Shown piece after piece: positions 16,507 through 25,422 of a stretch of DNA of 64,000 nucleotides (position 1 is its first letter; each line of letters opens with the position of its first letter). Source of the stretch: Burkholderiales bacterium (GTDB lineage Bacteria; Pseudomonadota; Gammaproteobacteria; Burkholderiales; Burkholderiaceae_C); contig JAGWTU010000013.1 of assembly GCA_028868825.1 (NCBI GenBank), positions 1-64,000 of the forward strand, written 5' to 3'. The notes beneath the pieces are model-generated. The model was not told where the DNA came from. It saw nothing but the letters and a program-made list of their open reading frames with translations, and searched no databases. The position numbers were made by a program, and so were the translations under genes.

Positions 16507-18837
16507 TCAGCGCTTGAGCTTGGCGAAGGCCGCGGCCATCGCGCCGCCCGCCGCCGGTTCCGGTGCGCGGCCGCGCTGCTCGCTGCGTTGTTCGCCACGT
16601 CCGGCGGGGCGGAACGTGTTGTCGCCGCCGGCCCCCTTGGGCGCCAGCGGCGCGTCGAGCTTCATCGTCAGCGAAATGCGCTTGCGCGCCAGATCCACCT
16701 CCTGCACCCGCACCTTGACGACCTGGCCGGTGCGCACGACTTCGCGCGCGTCGCCCACGAACTTGTTCGACAGCTGGCTCACGTGGACGAGGCCGTCCTG
16801 GTGCACGCCGAGGTCGACGAAGGCGCCGAACTGCGCGACGTTGCTGACCGTGCCCTCGAGCACCATGCCCGGCTGCAGGTCCTTGATGTCGTCGACACCG
16901 TCGTTATAGCGCGCGACCTTGAAGTCGGGGCGCGGGTCGCGGCCCGGCTTTTCGAGTTCGGTGAGCACGTCCTTGACGGTGATCGCGCCATAGCGCTCGT
17001 CGGCCAGTGTCTCCGGCCGCAGCGACCGCAGCATGTCGGATCGACCCATGAGTTCCTGCACCGGGCGGCCGGTGGCCGACATCATCTTCTGCACCAGCGG
17101 GTAGGTCTCGGGGTGGACGCCGGTCATGTCGAGCGGGTTCTCGCCGTCGCGGATGCGCAGAAAACCCGCTGCCTGCTCGAAGGTGCGCGGGCCCAGGCCC
17201 GAGACTTCGAGCAGCTGCTGGCGGCTGCGGAAGGCGCCATGGACGTCGCGCCAGCGCACGATGCTCGCGGCGACCGCCGCCGACAGCCCCGAGACGCGCG
17301 AGAGCAGCGGCGCCGAGGCGGTGTTGAGGTCGACGCCGACGGCGTTGACGCAATCCTCGACGACGGCATCGAGGCTGCGCGCGAGGCCGCCCTGGTTGAC
17401 GTCGTGCTGGTATTGGCCGACGCCGATGCTCTTGGGATCGATCTTCACGAGTTCTGCCAGCGGGTCCTGCAGCCGCCGCGCGATGCTCACCGCGCCGCGC
17501 AGGCTGACGTCGAGCTCGGGCAGCTCCTGGCTTGCGAACTCGCTCGCCGAATAGACCGATGCGCCGGCCTCGCTGACGACGACCTTGTCGATCGCAACCT
17601 CAGGCGCGAGCTGCTGCACGCGCTTGATGAGGTCGCCGGCGAGCTTGTCGGTCTCGCGGCTGGCCGTGCCGTTGCCGATCGCGATCAGGTTCACGCCATG
17701 CTGGGCGACGAGGCGGCCGAGCGCGTGCAGCGAGCCCTCCCAGTCGCAGCGCGGCTCGTGCGGATAGACGGTGTGCGTGGCCAGCACCTTGCCGGTGTCG
17801 CTGACGACCGCCACCTTCACCCCCGTGCGGATGCCGGGATCCAGCCCCATCACGACGCGCTTGCCGGCCGGCGCGGCGAGCAGCAGGTCGCGCAGGTTGT
17901 CGCCGAAGACCTTGATCGCCACCGTCTCGGCTTCCTCGCGCAGCCGCGCGAAGAGGTCGCGCTCGAGGCTCAGCGAGAGCTTGACCTTCCAGGTCCAGGC
18001 CACCGTCTTGCGGATCAGCTCGTCGGACGCGCGCTTCGCATGGCTCCAGCCGAGATGGCGCGCGATGCGGCCCTCGGCCAGACCGGGGCGGCCGGGGACG
18101 ACTTCCTCGTCGAGCACGAGCTTGGCGTCGAGCCATTCGAGGCTGCGGCCGCGGAACACGGCCAGCGCGCGGTGGCTGGGCACGGTGCGGATCGGCTCGG
18201 CGTAGTCGAAATAGTCGCGGAACTTGGCGGCGTCGGCATGGTTGCCGTCCTTGCCGTCGACGAGCTTGCTCTGCAGCCGGCCCTCGGACCAGAGCCACTC
18301 GCGCAGCGAGCCGACGAGCGCGGCGTCCTCGGCCCAGCGCTCGCTGAGCAGGTCGCGCACGCCGTCGAGCACGGCGGCGGGGTCGGCGAAGCCGCCCTCG
18401 GCGTTGACGAAGCCGGCGGCCTCGGCGAGCGGATCGAGCGTCGGGTCGGTGTACAGGCGATCGGCGAGCGGCTCGAGCCCGGCCTCGCGCGCGATCATCC
18501 CCTTCGTGCGGCGGCGCGGCTTGTAAGGCAGGTAGATGTCCTCCAGCTCCTGCTTCGTCGGCGCCGCTTCGACGGCGGCCTGCAGCTCGGGCGTCAGCTT
18601 GCCCTGCTCGGCGATGCTCTTGAGCACCGCGGCGCGGCGGTCTTCGAGCTCGCGCAGGTAGGCCAGTCGCGTCTCGAGTTCGCGCAGCTGGATGTCGTCG
18701 AGGCCCTCGGTGGCCTCCTTGCGGTAGCGCGCGATGAACGGCACCGTGGCGCCACCGTCGAGCAGTTCGACGGCGGTCTGGATCTGGGCCGGCCGGGCCT
18801 TCAGCTCGGCGGCGATTTGTAGAACGATCTTGTCCAA
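16507..18837 (-). CDS. tex: Transcription accessory protein Tex (S1 RNA-binding)
   Basis: A conserved nucleic-acid-binding protein affecting transcription and toxin gene expression in other bacteria. In order: the helical N-terminal Tex region (KIVLQIAAELKARPAQIQ, VPFIARYRKEATEGLDD), a YqgF RNase-H-like domain (VMGLDPGIRTGVKVAVVSD), helix-hairpin-helix repeats (VGVDLNTASAPLLSRVSGLS) and a C-terminal S1 domain (GMVLEGTVSNVAQFGAFVDLGVHQDGLVH). The tail after S1 is low-complexity Gly/Arg/Pro. The frame stays open to 19029, inside the upstream gene; I place the start at TTG 18837 (776 residues) because family similarity begins there and the length fits E. coli (773). No clear ribosome binding site, so the exact start is uncertain. 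Confidence 0.93.
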   Translation of the reverse strand: MDKIVLQIAAELKARPAQIQTAVELLDGGATVPFIARYRKEATEGLDDIQLRELETRLAYLRELEDRRAAVLKSIAEQGKLTPELQAAVEAAPTKQELEDIYLPYKPRRRTKGMIAREAGLEPLADRLYTDPTLDPLAEAAGFVNAEGGFADPAAVLDGVRDLLSERWAEDAALVGSLREWLWSEGRLQSKLVDGKDGNHADAAKFRDYFDYAEPIRTVPSHRALAVFRGRSLEWLDAKLVLDEEVVPGRPGLAEGRIARHLGWSHAKRASDELIRKTVAWTWKVKLSLSLERDLFARLREEAETVAIKVFGDNLRDLLLAAPAGKRVVMGLDPGIRTGVKVAVVSDTGKVLATHTVYPHEPRCDWEGSLHALGRLVAQHGVNLIAIGNGTASRETDKLAGDLIKRVQQLAPEVAIDKVVVSEAGASVYSASEFASQELPELDVSLRGAVSIARRLQDPLAELVKIDPKSIGVGQYQHDVNQGGLARSLDAVVEDCVNAVGVDLNTASAPLLSRVSGLSAAVAASIVRWRDVHGAFRSRQQLLEVSGLGPRTFEQAAGFLRIRDGENPLDMTGVHPETYPLVQKMMSATGRPVQELMGRSDMLRSLRPETLADERYGAITVKDVLTELEKPGRDPRPDFKVARYNDGVDDIKDLQPGMVLEGTVSNVAQFGAFVDLGVHQDGLVHVSQLSNKFVGDAREVVRTGQVVKVRVQEVDLARKRISLTMKLDAPLAPKGAGGDNTFRPAGRGEQRSEQRGRAPEPAAGGAMAAAFAKLKR

Positions 18838-18883
18838 GAACGGGTACGCAGTCAGTCGAAAGCGCGGCAGTGTACGAGGGTCT

Positions 18884-20113
18884 TCAGCCGGCCCGTCGCG
18901 AGGCGAGCCAGTCGGCAGCGCCCAGCCCCGCGGCGCGGCCGGTCGCGCAGCAGGCGGTGAGCAGGTAGCCGCCGGTCGGCGCCTCCCAGTCGAGCATCTC
19001 GCCGGCGCAGAAGAGGCCCGGCGCGGCACGCGCCATCAGGTGCTCGTCGAGCGCCTCGAAGCGCACGCCGCCGGCGGTGCTGATGGCCTCGGCAACCGGC
19101 CGCGGCGCCGTCGTGCGCAGCGGCAGCGCCTTGATGCGTGCGGCCAAGGCCGCCGGGTCGGCCTGTTCGGCCTTGGGCACGCGTTCCCACAGCAGCCCGG
19201 CCTTGACGCCCGAGATCGCGAGCCGGCTCTTCAGATGCGTGGCCAGCGAGCGCGGGCCGCGCGGATGAGCCAGCTCGCGCGTCACCCAGTCGAGACTGCG
19301 CTGCGGCAGCAGGTCGAGCGTGAATTCGGCGGCGCCGTCGCGCTCGATGGCGTCGCGAAGTCGGGAAGACGCGGCGTAGACGAGGCTGCCCTCGATGCCG
19401 GTCGCGGTGACGACGCATTCGCCCGCCTGCTGCCAGTCGCCGACGGCGATCGCCACGCCCTTGAGCGGCGCGCCGGCATGGCGCTGGCTGAAGTATTCGC
19501 TCCAGGCGATGTCGAAGCCGCAGTTCGAAGGCCGCAGCGGGGCGATGTCGATGCCGGCGGTTTGCAGCGGCGGCACCCAGGAGCCGTCGGAGCCCAGTTT
19601 CGGCCAGCTCGCGCCGCCGAGCGCGAGCACGGTCGCCGCGGCGGCGATCGACACCTCGCCCTCGGGTGTCGCAAAGCGCAGCGCGCCGGCATCGCCCCAG
19701 CCGAGCCAGCGATGGCGCATCGAGAAGCGCACGCCCTGGGTCCGCAGCCGGTGCAGCCAGGCGCGCAGCAGCGGCGCCGCCTTCATCTCGGCCGGAAAGA
19801 CGCGGCCCGAGCTGCCGACGAAGGTCGAGATGCCCAGCCCCTGCGCCCAGGCGCGCAGCGCATCGGCGTCGAAGCGCTCGATCCACGGCCGCAGCGTCGC
19901 GGCGCGCTCGCCGTAGCGTTCGATGAAGGCCGGCCGGGCTTCGCTGTGCGTGAGATTCAGCCCGCCCTTGCCTGCGAGCAGGAACTTGCGGCCGACCGAG
20001 GGCATCGCATCGAACACCTGCACCGCGATGCCGCGGTCGGCGAGCGCTTCGGCGGCCATCAGGCCGGCGGGGCCGGCGCCGATGACGGCGACAGTCGTTG
20101 GGGTATCCGTCAT
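18884..20113 (-). CDS. HI0933-like FAD-dependent oxidoreductase (TIGR03862-type)
   Basis: A flavoprotein of the HI0933/YhiN group; reaction unknown. The Rossmann FAD-binding start VAVIGAGPAGLMAAEAL is at about residues 8-24, with the family signature GRKFLLAGKGGLNLTHSE soon after, a central insert, and the C-terminal FAD site CAGEMLDWEAPTGGYLLTACCATG. The start is taken at ATG 20113 because the Rossmann strand should be close to the N-terminus; longer versions only add unrelated residues. The length is 409 residues. It is followed by tex on the same strand and diverges from the DUF1223 gene. Confidence 0.85.
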   Translation of the reverse strand: MTDTPTTVAVIGAGPAGLMAAEALADRGIAVQVFDAMPSVGRKFLLAGKGGLNLTHSEARPAFIERYGERAATLRPWIERFDADALRAWAQGLGISTFVGSSGRVFPAEMKAAPLLRAWLHRLRTQGVRFSMRHRWLGWGDAGALRFATPEGEVSIAAAATVLALGGASWPKLGSDGSWVPPLQTAGIDIAPLRPSNCGFDIAWSEYFSQRHAGAPLKGVAIAVGDWQQAGECVVTATGIEGSLVYAASSRLRDAIERDGAAEFTLDLLPQRSLDWVTRELAHPRGPRSLATHLKSRLAISGVKAGLLWERVPKAEQADPAALAARIKALPLRTTAPRPVAEAISTAGGVRFEALDEHLMARAAPGLFCAGEMLDWEAPTGGYLLTACCATGRAAGLGAADWLASRRAG

Positions 20114-20175
20114 CGGCCGCATTGTGGCGCCGGTAAGAGTCGGCGGCGCCCATTCGACCCAGGTGCAGTCCAACG

Positions 20176-20910
20176 ATGCCCAGAACCATGACCCTGCCCA
20201 CCCGTCTCGCCACCGCCCTGCTCGGCTGCGCCGCCGTCGCCGGCGCGGCGGCCGCAGCGCCCATCTGCGACGCGCATTCGTCGGCCACGGCGCCGCTCGT
20301 CGTCGAGCTCTACACGAGCGAGGGCTGCAGTTCTTGCCCGCCGGCCGACCGATGGCTCTCCACCCTGAAGGGTCGCAGCGACGTCATCGCGCTGGCCTTC
20401 CACGTCGACTATTGGGATCGCCTGGGCTGGACCGACCGCTACGCCACGCCCGCGGGCACGGCGCGCCAGCGCGAGCTCGCGCGCCGCGCCGGCGGCGACG
20501 GCGTCTACACGCCACAAGTGATCGTCGACGGCGTCGATCGGCGCGACTGGCGCTTGAGTCGGGCCGCGGGCGCCGTCGGACCCCGCATCGAACTGACGCG
20601 CGACGGCGATTTCGTCGGTGTCGATGTCGGCCCCCTGCCCGGTGCAGTGCGCGAGCTCGCCGGCTATTGGGCCGTCGTCGAGGACGGCTATGCGAGCAGC
20701 GTCCGCGCCGGCGAGAACGCCGGGGCGACCCTGCACCACGATGCCGTCGTCCGCCTCTATCGGCCGCTGCCGCCCTGGTCGGCCGCAAGCAGTTTGCAGG
20801 CGCGCCTCGAAGTCACGCGCGGCAACGCCGAGCATCCGCGCCGCGTCGTCTTCGTCGTCACCGATGCGCGGAGCGGCCGGCCGCTGCAGGCGCTCGCCCT
20901 CGGCTGCTGA
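20176..20910 (+). CDS. DUF1223 thioredoxin-fold protein, exported
   Basis: The 244-residue product has a signal peptide (hydrophobic LATALLGCAAVAGAAAAA, cleavage around AAA-AP). The DUF1223 core follows: LVVELYTSEGCSSCPPADRWL with a CSSC pair, VIALAFHVDYWDRLGWTDRY, and GVYTPQVIVDG. The fold is thioredoxin-like and the CxxC suggests a redox role in the periplasm; no substrate is established. A second ATG at 20188 would also leave a signal peptide. Confidence 0.85.
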   Translation: MPRTMTLPTRLATALLGCAAVAGAAAAAPICDAHSSATAPLVVELYTSEGCSSCPPADRWLSTLKGRSDVIALAFHVDYWDRLGWTDRYATPAGTARQRELARRAGGDGVYTPQVIVDGVDRRDWRLSRAAGAVGPRIELTRDGDFVGVDVGPLPGAVRELAGYWAVVEDGYASSVRAGENAGATLHHDAVVRLYRPLPPWSAASSLQARLEVTRGNAEHPRRVVFVVTDARSGRPLQALALGC

Positions 20911-20932
20911 CGTCGGTCGGTCGGCCGCGCGA

Positions 20933-21844
20933 TCAGGTGCGCCGCAGCGCCTGCCGCAGTTGCGCGCCGATTTCCGGCTGCGCAGCGTAGGGATCGCTCG
21001 GATCGCGCAGCGCGAGGATGTCCTCCATGCGCGACTTCACCCCCGACAGCGCGCCGGGGTGGCTGTAGATGTAGAAGCGTTTCGCGTCGACCGCATCGAA
21101 GACGAATTGCGCGACCTCGGCAGCGCTGACCTTGCCGCGGCTGACCGCACGTTCGAGCTGCTGCTGGGCGATGCGCTGGCTCGGCGTCGGCGCTGCGCGC
21201 TGGCCTTCGTCGCCGGCGCGATGGCGCTCACTGTGCGCGATGCCCGTCGGCACGAAAAACGGGCACAGCACATGGGCATGGACCTGGCTCGTCGCCAGCG
21301 CGAGGTCCTGGAACAGCGTCTCGCTGAGCGCCACCACCGCATGCTTGCTGACGTTGTAGACACCCATCGTCGGCATGTTCACGAGCCCCGCCATGCTCGC
21401 GGTGTTCACGATATGGCCCTCCCATTCGGGGTCGGCCGCGGCGGCGGCGAGCATCGCCGGCGTGAACACGCGCACGCCATGCGCCACGCCCATCAGGTTG
21501 ACGCCCAGTACCCAGTCCCAGTCGCTCGCGCGATGCTCCCAGATCAAGCCGCCGGCGCCGACGCCGGCGTTGTTGAAGACGAGATGCGGCGCGCCCCAGC
21601 GCGCCAGCGTCGCCGCACCCAGCGCCTCGACCTCGGCGGCCTTCGAGACGTCGAGACGGAACGGCAGCACCGCGGCGCCGAGCGACTCGATCTCGCGCGC
21701 CGCCAATTGCAGAGCCGCCGCGTCGACATCGGCCATCACGACGTTCATGCCGCGCCTGGCGGCGATGCGGCTCGCCTCGAGCCCGAAACCCGAGGCCGCG
21801 CCAGTGATCACCGCCGTGCGGCGGCTGTTGGAATCGCTCGTCAT
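20933..21844 (-). CDS. SDR-family NAD(P)-dependent oxidoreductase
   Basis: A short-chain dehydrogenase: cofactor loop TGAASGFG near the N-terminus, NNAG motif, catalytic Ser in NTASMAG and YNVSK with catalytic Tyr and Lys. The C-terminus is extended (FVFDAVDAKRFYIYSHP). GAGGTGGTG lies directly before ATG 21844, which I chose over the upstream frame to 21928 that overlaps the previous gene. It is the last gene of the acyl-CoA operon and converges with the DUF1223 gene. The substrate is probably a lipid- or alcohol-type compound judged by context; not shown. Confidence 0.87.
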   Translation of the reverse strand: MTSDSNSRRTAVITGAASGFGLEASRIAARRGMNVVMADVDAAALQLAAREIESLGAAVLPFRLDVSKAAEVEALGAATLARWGAPHLVFNNAGVGAGGLIWEHRASDWDWVLGVNLMGVAHGVRVFTPAMLAAAAADPEWEGHIVNTASMAGLVNMPTMGVYNVSKHAVVALSETLFQDLALATSQVHAHVLCPFFVPTGIAHSERHRAGDEGQRAAPTPSQRIAQQQLERAVSRGKVSAAEVAQFVFDAVDAKRFYIYSHPGALSGVKSRMEDILALRDPSDPYAAQPEIGAQLRQALRRT

Positions 21845-21851
21845 CACCACC

Positions 21852-23504
21852 TCAATCGCTTTCGATCGGCAGCGCCCGCTGCACGATCGACTTGGCGTCG
21901 TGGCGCGGGCCGAGCAGCCCCCAGACATCGGAGCGCGCCGCGATGCGGCTGTCGCACCAGGCCTCGAAGACGCCGTGCGGCGCCTGGCGCTGCAGCAAGG
22001 CGGCCTGCATCAGCAGCGCGACGTCGCGCGCCAGGCGCCGCGCCTGGGCCTCCTCGGTGACGCCGCCGATCTCGCGCAGCAGCGCATCGGCAGCGGCGTC
22101 GAAGGCCGCGTCGGCGCCGCGCGTAGCGGCGAATTCGCGTTCCAACGCCGGCGCCACGTCGGCGGCGCGCAGCGCGCGCAGCAGGTCCAGCGCCATGATG
22201 TTGCCGGCGCCCTCCCAGATCGAATTCACCGGCATCTCGCGGTAGATGCGCGCCATGACGCCCTCGCCGGCGGCCTCGACATAGCCGTTGCCGCCCAGGC
22301 ATTCCATTGCCTCCTGGGCGAAGGCGGCGCCGCGCTTGCAGATCCAGAACTTCGCAATCGGATTCAGCAGCCGCCGCAGCGCGCGCTCGTGGTCGTCGCC
22401 GCCATGCTCGCTGCGGTCGACGGCCAGCGCCAGCCGCAGCGCCAGCGCCGTCGCGGCCTCGCTTTCGAGCGCGAGGTCGGCGAGCACGTTCGTCATCAGC
22501 GGCTGTTCGATGAGGTCGCGGCCGAAGGCCTGACGCTGCCGCCCATGGTGCAACGCCAGCGCCAGCGCCTGGCGCATCAGGCCGGCGCTGCCGAGCGCGC
22601 AATCGAGCCGCGTCAGCGTGCCCATCGCGAGGATCTGCGCCACGCCGCGCCCCGGCTCGCCGACGAGCCAGGCTGCCGCGCGGTCGAACTCGACCTCGCT
22701 GCTGGCGTTGGCGCGGTTGCCGAGCTTGTCCTTCAGGCGCTGGATGGCGAAGGCGTTGCGCGTGCCGTCGGGCAGCCAGCGCGGCAGGAAATAGCAGCCG
22801 AGGCCGGCATCGCCGCGTGCCAGCACGAGGAAGGCGTCGCACATCGGCGCCGACATGAACCATTTGTGGCCGGTGATGCGCACGCGCTCGCCCCAGGCGT
22901 CGTGGCCGTCGGCCTCGGCGCGGCTGCGGTTCGCGCGCACGTCCGATCCGCCCTGCTTCTCGGTCATCCCCATGCCCATCGTGACGGCGGTCTTGCCTTC
23001 GAAGGGGATGAAGCGCGGGTCGTAGCGGCGGCTCGCGAGCTTCGGCCCCCAGGCCGCCTGCAGCGCTGCGTTGCCGCGCAGCGCCGGCGTCGCCGCATAG
23101 CTCATCGAGACCGGGCACAACGTGCTCGGCTCGGCGCCCGTCCACAGCATGAAGGCCGCCGCGCGTTCGAGATGCGCCAGCGGCGCCGCGCTCCACGGCG
23201 CGCCATGCAGGCCGTGGCGCAGCGCGCCTTCCATCAGCGCGTGGTAGCTGGGGTGGAACTCGACCTCGTCGATGCGCCGGCCGCGCTCGTCGTGCGTGTG
23301 CAGCACCGGCTCGTAATGGTTGGCGAGCCGCGCATGGGTCTGCAGTTCGGCCGAACCGGCCTCGGCGCCGACGACCGAGAGCCCGGTGAGATCGAGCGCC
23401 GGCGCCATCACGCGCAGCGCGTCGCGCAGCGGCCGGTTGGAACGGAACAGGTTGACGCCGACGAGCGGCTCGCTCTGGTTGAAGACCTCGTGGGTGGTGC
23501 TCAT
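21852..23504 (-). CDS. AidB-type acyl-CoA dehydrogenase
   Basis: A flavin-dependent acyl-CoA dehydrogenase of the AidB/isovaleryl-CoA branch. The 550 residues start with the AidB-specific THEVFNQSEPLVGVNLF and contain GMTEKQGGSDVRANRS and ITGHKWFMSAPMCDAFLVLA of the FAD-binding middle domain. The C-terminal helical domain has FGRDLIEQPLM, MECLGGNGYVE and WEGAGNIMALDLLRAL. E. coli AidB is linked to alkylation resistance; here the surroundings are fatty-acid genes. The start overlaps the stop of the GNAT gene as ATGA, pointing to coupled translation. Confidence 0.88.
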   Translation of the reverse strand: MSTTHEVFNQSEPLVGVNLFRSNRPLRDALRVMAPALDLTGLSVVGAEAGSAELQTHARLANHYEPVLHTHDERGRRIDEVEFHPSYHALMEGALRHGLHGAPWSAAPLAHLERAAAFMLWTGAEPSTLCPVSMSYAATPALRGNAALQAAWGPKLASRRYDPRFIPFEGKTAVTMGMGMTEKQGGSDVRANRSRAEADGHDAWGERVRITGHKWFMSAPMCDAFLVLARGDAGLGCYFLPRWLPDGTRNAFAIQRLKDKLGNRANASSEVEFDRAAAWLVGEPGRGVAQILAMGTLTRLDCALGSAGLMRQALALALHHGRQRQAFGRDLIEQPLMTNVLADLALESEAATALALRLALAVDRSEHGGDDHERALRRLLNPIAKFWICKRGAAFAQEAMECLGGNGYVEAAGEGVMARIYREMPVNSIWEGAGNIMALDLLRALRAADVAPALEREFAATRGADAAFDAAADALLREIGGVTEEAQARRLARDVALLMQAALLQRQAPHGVFEAWCDSRIAARSDVWGLLGPRHDAKSIVQRALPIESD

Positions 23505-23944
23505 GGCTGCCTCAGCATTTCGAGGTGTGGGATCGCGTCCTCGAGGTATTCGTTCCCGACGCGGACGAAGCCGAATTCGCCGTACCAGCGCTCGAGATGC
23601 GCCTGCGCGCTGATGCGGATGCCGCGTCCGGGCCAGGCATCGACGCAGCGCGCGACGCCCTCGATCATCAGCGCGCGCCCGGCACCGCTGCCGCGCACTT
23701 CGGGTGCCGTGATGACGCGGCCGATCGACGGCTCGGCGTATTTGACGCCGGGGTCGACGACGCGCAGATAGGCCTGCAGCGCCCCCGCGGCGTCACGCCC
23801 GAGCAGGTGCCAGCAGCGGCGGTCGACGCCATCGGGGTCGAGATACGGCCCCTGCTCGAGGATGAAGACGCGGCAGCGCAGCGCCAGCGCATCGTAGAGG
23901 CGGTCGACGCCCAGCGCCTCGAAGCGCAGCCAGTCCCAGTTCAA
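23501..23944 (-). CDS. ElaA-like GNAT N-acetyltransferase
   Basis: The 147-residue product begins LNWDWLRFEALGVDRLYDALALRCRVFILEQ, typical of the ElaA group. The acetyl-CoA loop follows as IGRVITAPEVRGSGAGRALM, then ISAQAHLERWYGEFGFVRVG with the terminal family motif. The start is TTG 23944, overlapping the TGA of the reductase gene as TTGA; the stop overlaps the next gene as ATGA. It is thus firmly part of the operon. The acceptor substrate is unknown. Confidence 0.82.
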   Translation of the reverse strand: MNWDWLRFEALGVDRLYDALALRCRVFILEQGPYLDPDGVDRRCWHLLGRDAAGALQAYLRVVDPGVKYAEPSIGRVITAPEVRGSGAGRALMIEGVARCVDAWPGRGIRISAQAHLERWYGEFGFVRVGNEYLEDAIPHLEMLRQP

Positions 23945-24954
23945 ATCAGCTTCACCAGTTGCTTGCCGAAATTGCGCCCCTTGAGCAGGCCGATGAAAGC
24001 CTCGGGCGCGGCGGCCAGGCCCTGCGCGATCGACTCGCGGTATTTCAGTCGCCCCGTGGCGACGGCGGCGCCGAGTTCGGCCAGCGCCTGCGGCCAGACC
24101 TCGAGATGCTCGCTGACGATGAAGCCCTGCATCTTCAGCCGCTGCGTCAGCACGAGGCGCGGGTTCGTGATCGGCAGCGGGCTGCCGTCGTAGCCGGCGA
24201 TCATCCCGCACAGCGCGATGCGGCCGAAAGCGTTCATGCGCGACATCACGGCATCCATGATCACGCCGCCGACGTTCTCGAACAGCCCATCGACGCCCTG
24301 CGGCGCCGCGGCGTCGAGCGCCGCCGTCAGCGCCTTGTAGCCGGCATGGGCCTTGTAGTCGATGCAGGCGTCGAAGCCGAGTTCGCCCGTGACATAGGCG
24401 CATTTGTCGGCGCCGCCGGCAATGCCGACGACGCGGCAGCCGCGCGCCTTCGCGAGCTGGCCGACGACGCCGCCGACGGCGCCGCTGGCGGCGTCGACGA
24501 CGATGGTCTCGCCGGCCTTGGGCTCGATGATCTTGCCCAGGCCATACCAGGCCGTGATGCCGGGCATGCCGACGGCGCCGAGGTAGGCCGACAGCGGCAC
24601 ATGCGCGGTATCGACCTGGGTCAGCGCGCCGGGAACGCCGGCGTCGAAGTCGGCGATTTCCTGCCAGCCGCCCATGCCGACGACGGCGTCGCCGGCCTTG
24701 TAGCGGTCGTGGCGCGATTCGACGACCTCGCCGACCGTGCCGCCGATCATCACCTCGCCCAGCGGCTGCGGCGCGGCATAGCTCTTGGCGTCGCTCATGC
24801 GGCCGCGCATATAGGGGTCGAGGCTGAGGAAATGCTGGCGCACCCGGACATGGCCGGGCGCCAGCGGCGGCAGCGCGACCTCCTCGAGGCGGAAATGGGC
24901 GGGCTGGACCTCGGCCTCGGGGCGCGAGGCGAGGACGATGCGGCGGTTCATCAT
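23941..24954 (-). CDS. CurA-type NADP-dependent oxidoreductase
   Basis: A zinc-free medium-chain reductase related to curcumin/prostaglandin reductases, which reduce carbon-carbon double bonds of enones. It shows FLSLDPYMRGRMSD near the N-terminus, the NADP-binding loop VVDAASGAVGGVVGQLAKARGCRVVGIAGG, the quinone/enone-family strip GMPGITAWYGL, and FENVGGVIMDAVM. The length is 337 residues. The start ATG 24954 overlaps the thioesterase stop as ATGA. Confidence 0.87.
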   Translation of the reverse strand: MMNRRIVLASRPEAEVQPAHFRLEEVALPPLAPGHVRVRQHFLSLDPYMRGRMSDAKSYAAPQPLGEVMIGGTVGEVVESRHDRYKAGDAVVGMGGWQEIADFDAGVPGALTQVDTAHVPLSAYLGAVGMPGITAWYGLGKIIEPKAGETIVVDAASGAVGGVVGQLAKARGCRVVGIAGGADKCAYVTGELGFDACIDYKAHAGYKALTAALDAAAPQGVDGLFENVGGVIMDAVMSRMNAFGRIALCGMIAGYDGSPLPITNPRLVLTQRLKMQGFIVSEHLEVWPQALAELGAAVATGRLKYRESIAQGLAAAPEAFIGLLKGRNFGKQLVKLI

Positions 24955-25415
24955 GGCGTTCCTTCGGTGTTCGGATGCAGGGGTTTGAGCTCGCGCCGTT
25001 TCGAGGGCAGCGCGCGCAGGTATTTGAAAGTCGCGGTGGCATGGGCGCACAGCGCGCCGTCGTCGTCGAGCACGCTGCCTTCGCAGAAGGCCATCGTCGG
25101 GGTGCGGTGCAACAGCTTCGCGTTCGCCGTCAACCGGCCCTCGGCGGCGCGCATGAAGCTGGTCTTCATCTCGATCGTCGCCACGCCCGGGCCATAGCCC
25201 TCCTGCGCGGCGTTGACACTGCGCGCCGCGTGCGCCATCGCGACGTCGAGCAGCGTCATCAGCACGCCGCCATGCGCGACCTCCCAGCTGTTGAGATGCG
25301 CCTGCTCGAGGTCGACGCGCACCTGCGCCTGGCCGCCGGCGAAGGCCCAGAGCTCGAAGCCCAGTTCCTCGACGAAGGGGATGTGCAGCGGAAAGCGCAG
25401 CGGTCCGTTCTTCAT
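24951..25415 (-). CDS. PaaI-family hotdog thioesterase
   Basis: The 154-residue single hotdog domain would release CoA from acyl- or aryl-CoA esters. It contains NSWEVAHGGVLMTLLDVAMAHAA, the hot-dog helix with the HGG motif and conserved Asp, and ATIEMKTSFMRAAEG in the following strand. It starts seven bases after the SDR stop and overlaps the reductase by ATGA. Its place in an acyl-CoA operon fits a housekeeping thioesterase. Confidence 0.85.
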   Translation of the reverse strand: MKNGPLRFPLHIPFVEELGFELWAFAGGQAQVRVDLEQAHLNSWEVAHGGVLMTLLDVAMAHAARSVNAAQEGYGPGVATIEMKTSFMRAAEGRLTANAKLLHRTPTMAFCEGSVLDDDGALCAHATATFKYLRALPSKRRELKPLHPNTEGTP

Positions 25416-25422
25416 CCCGCCA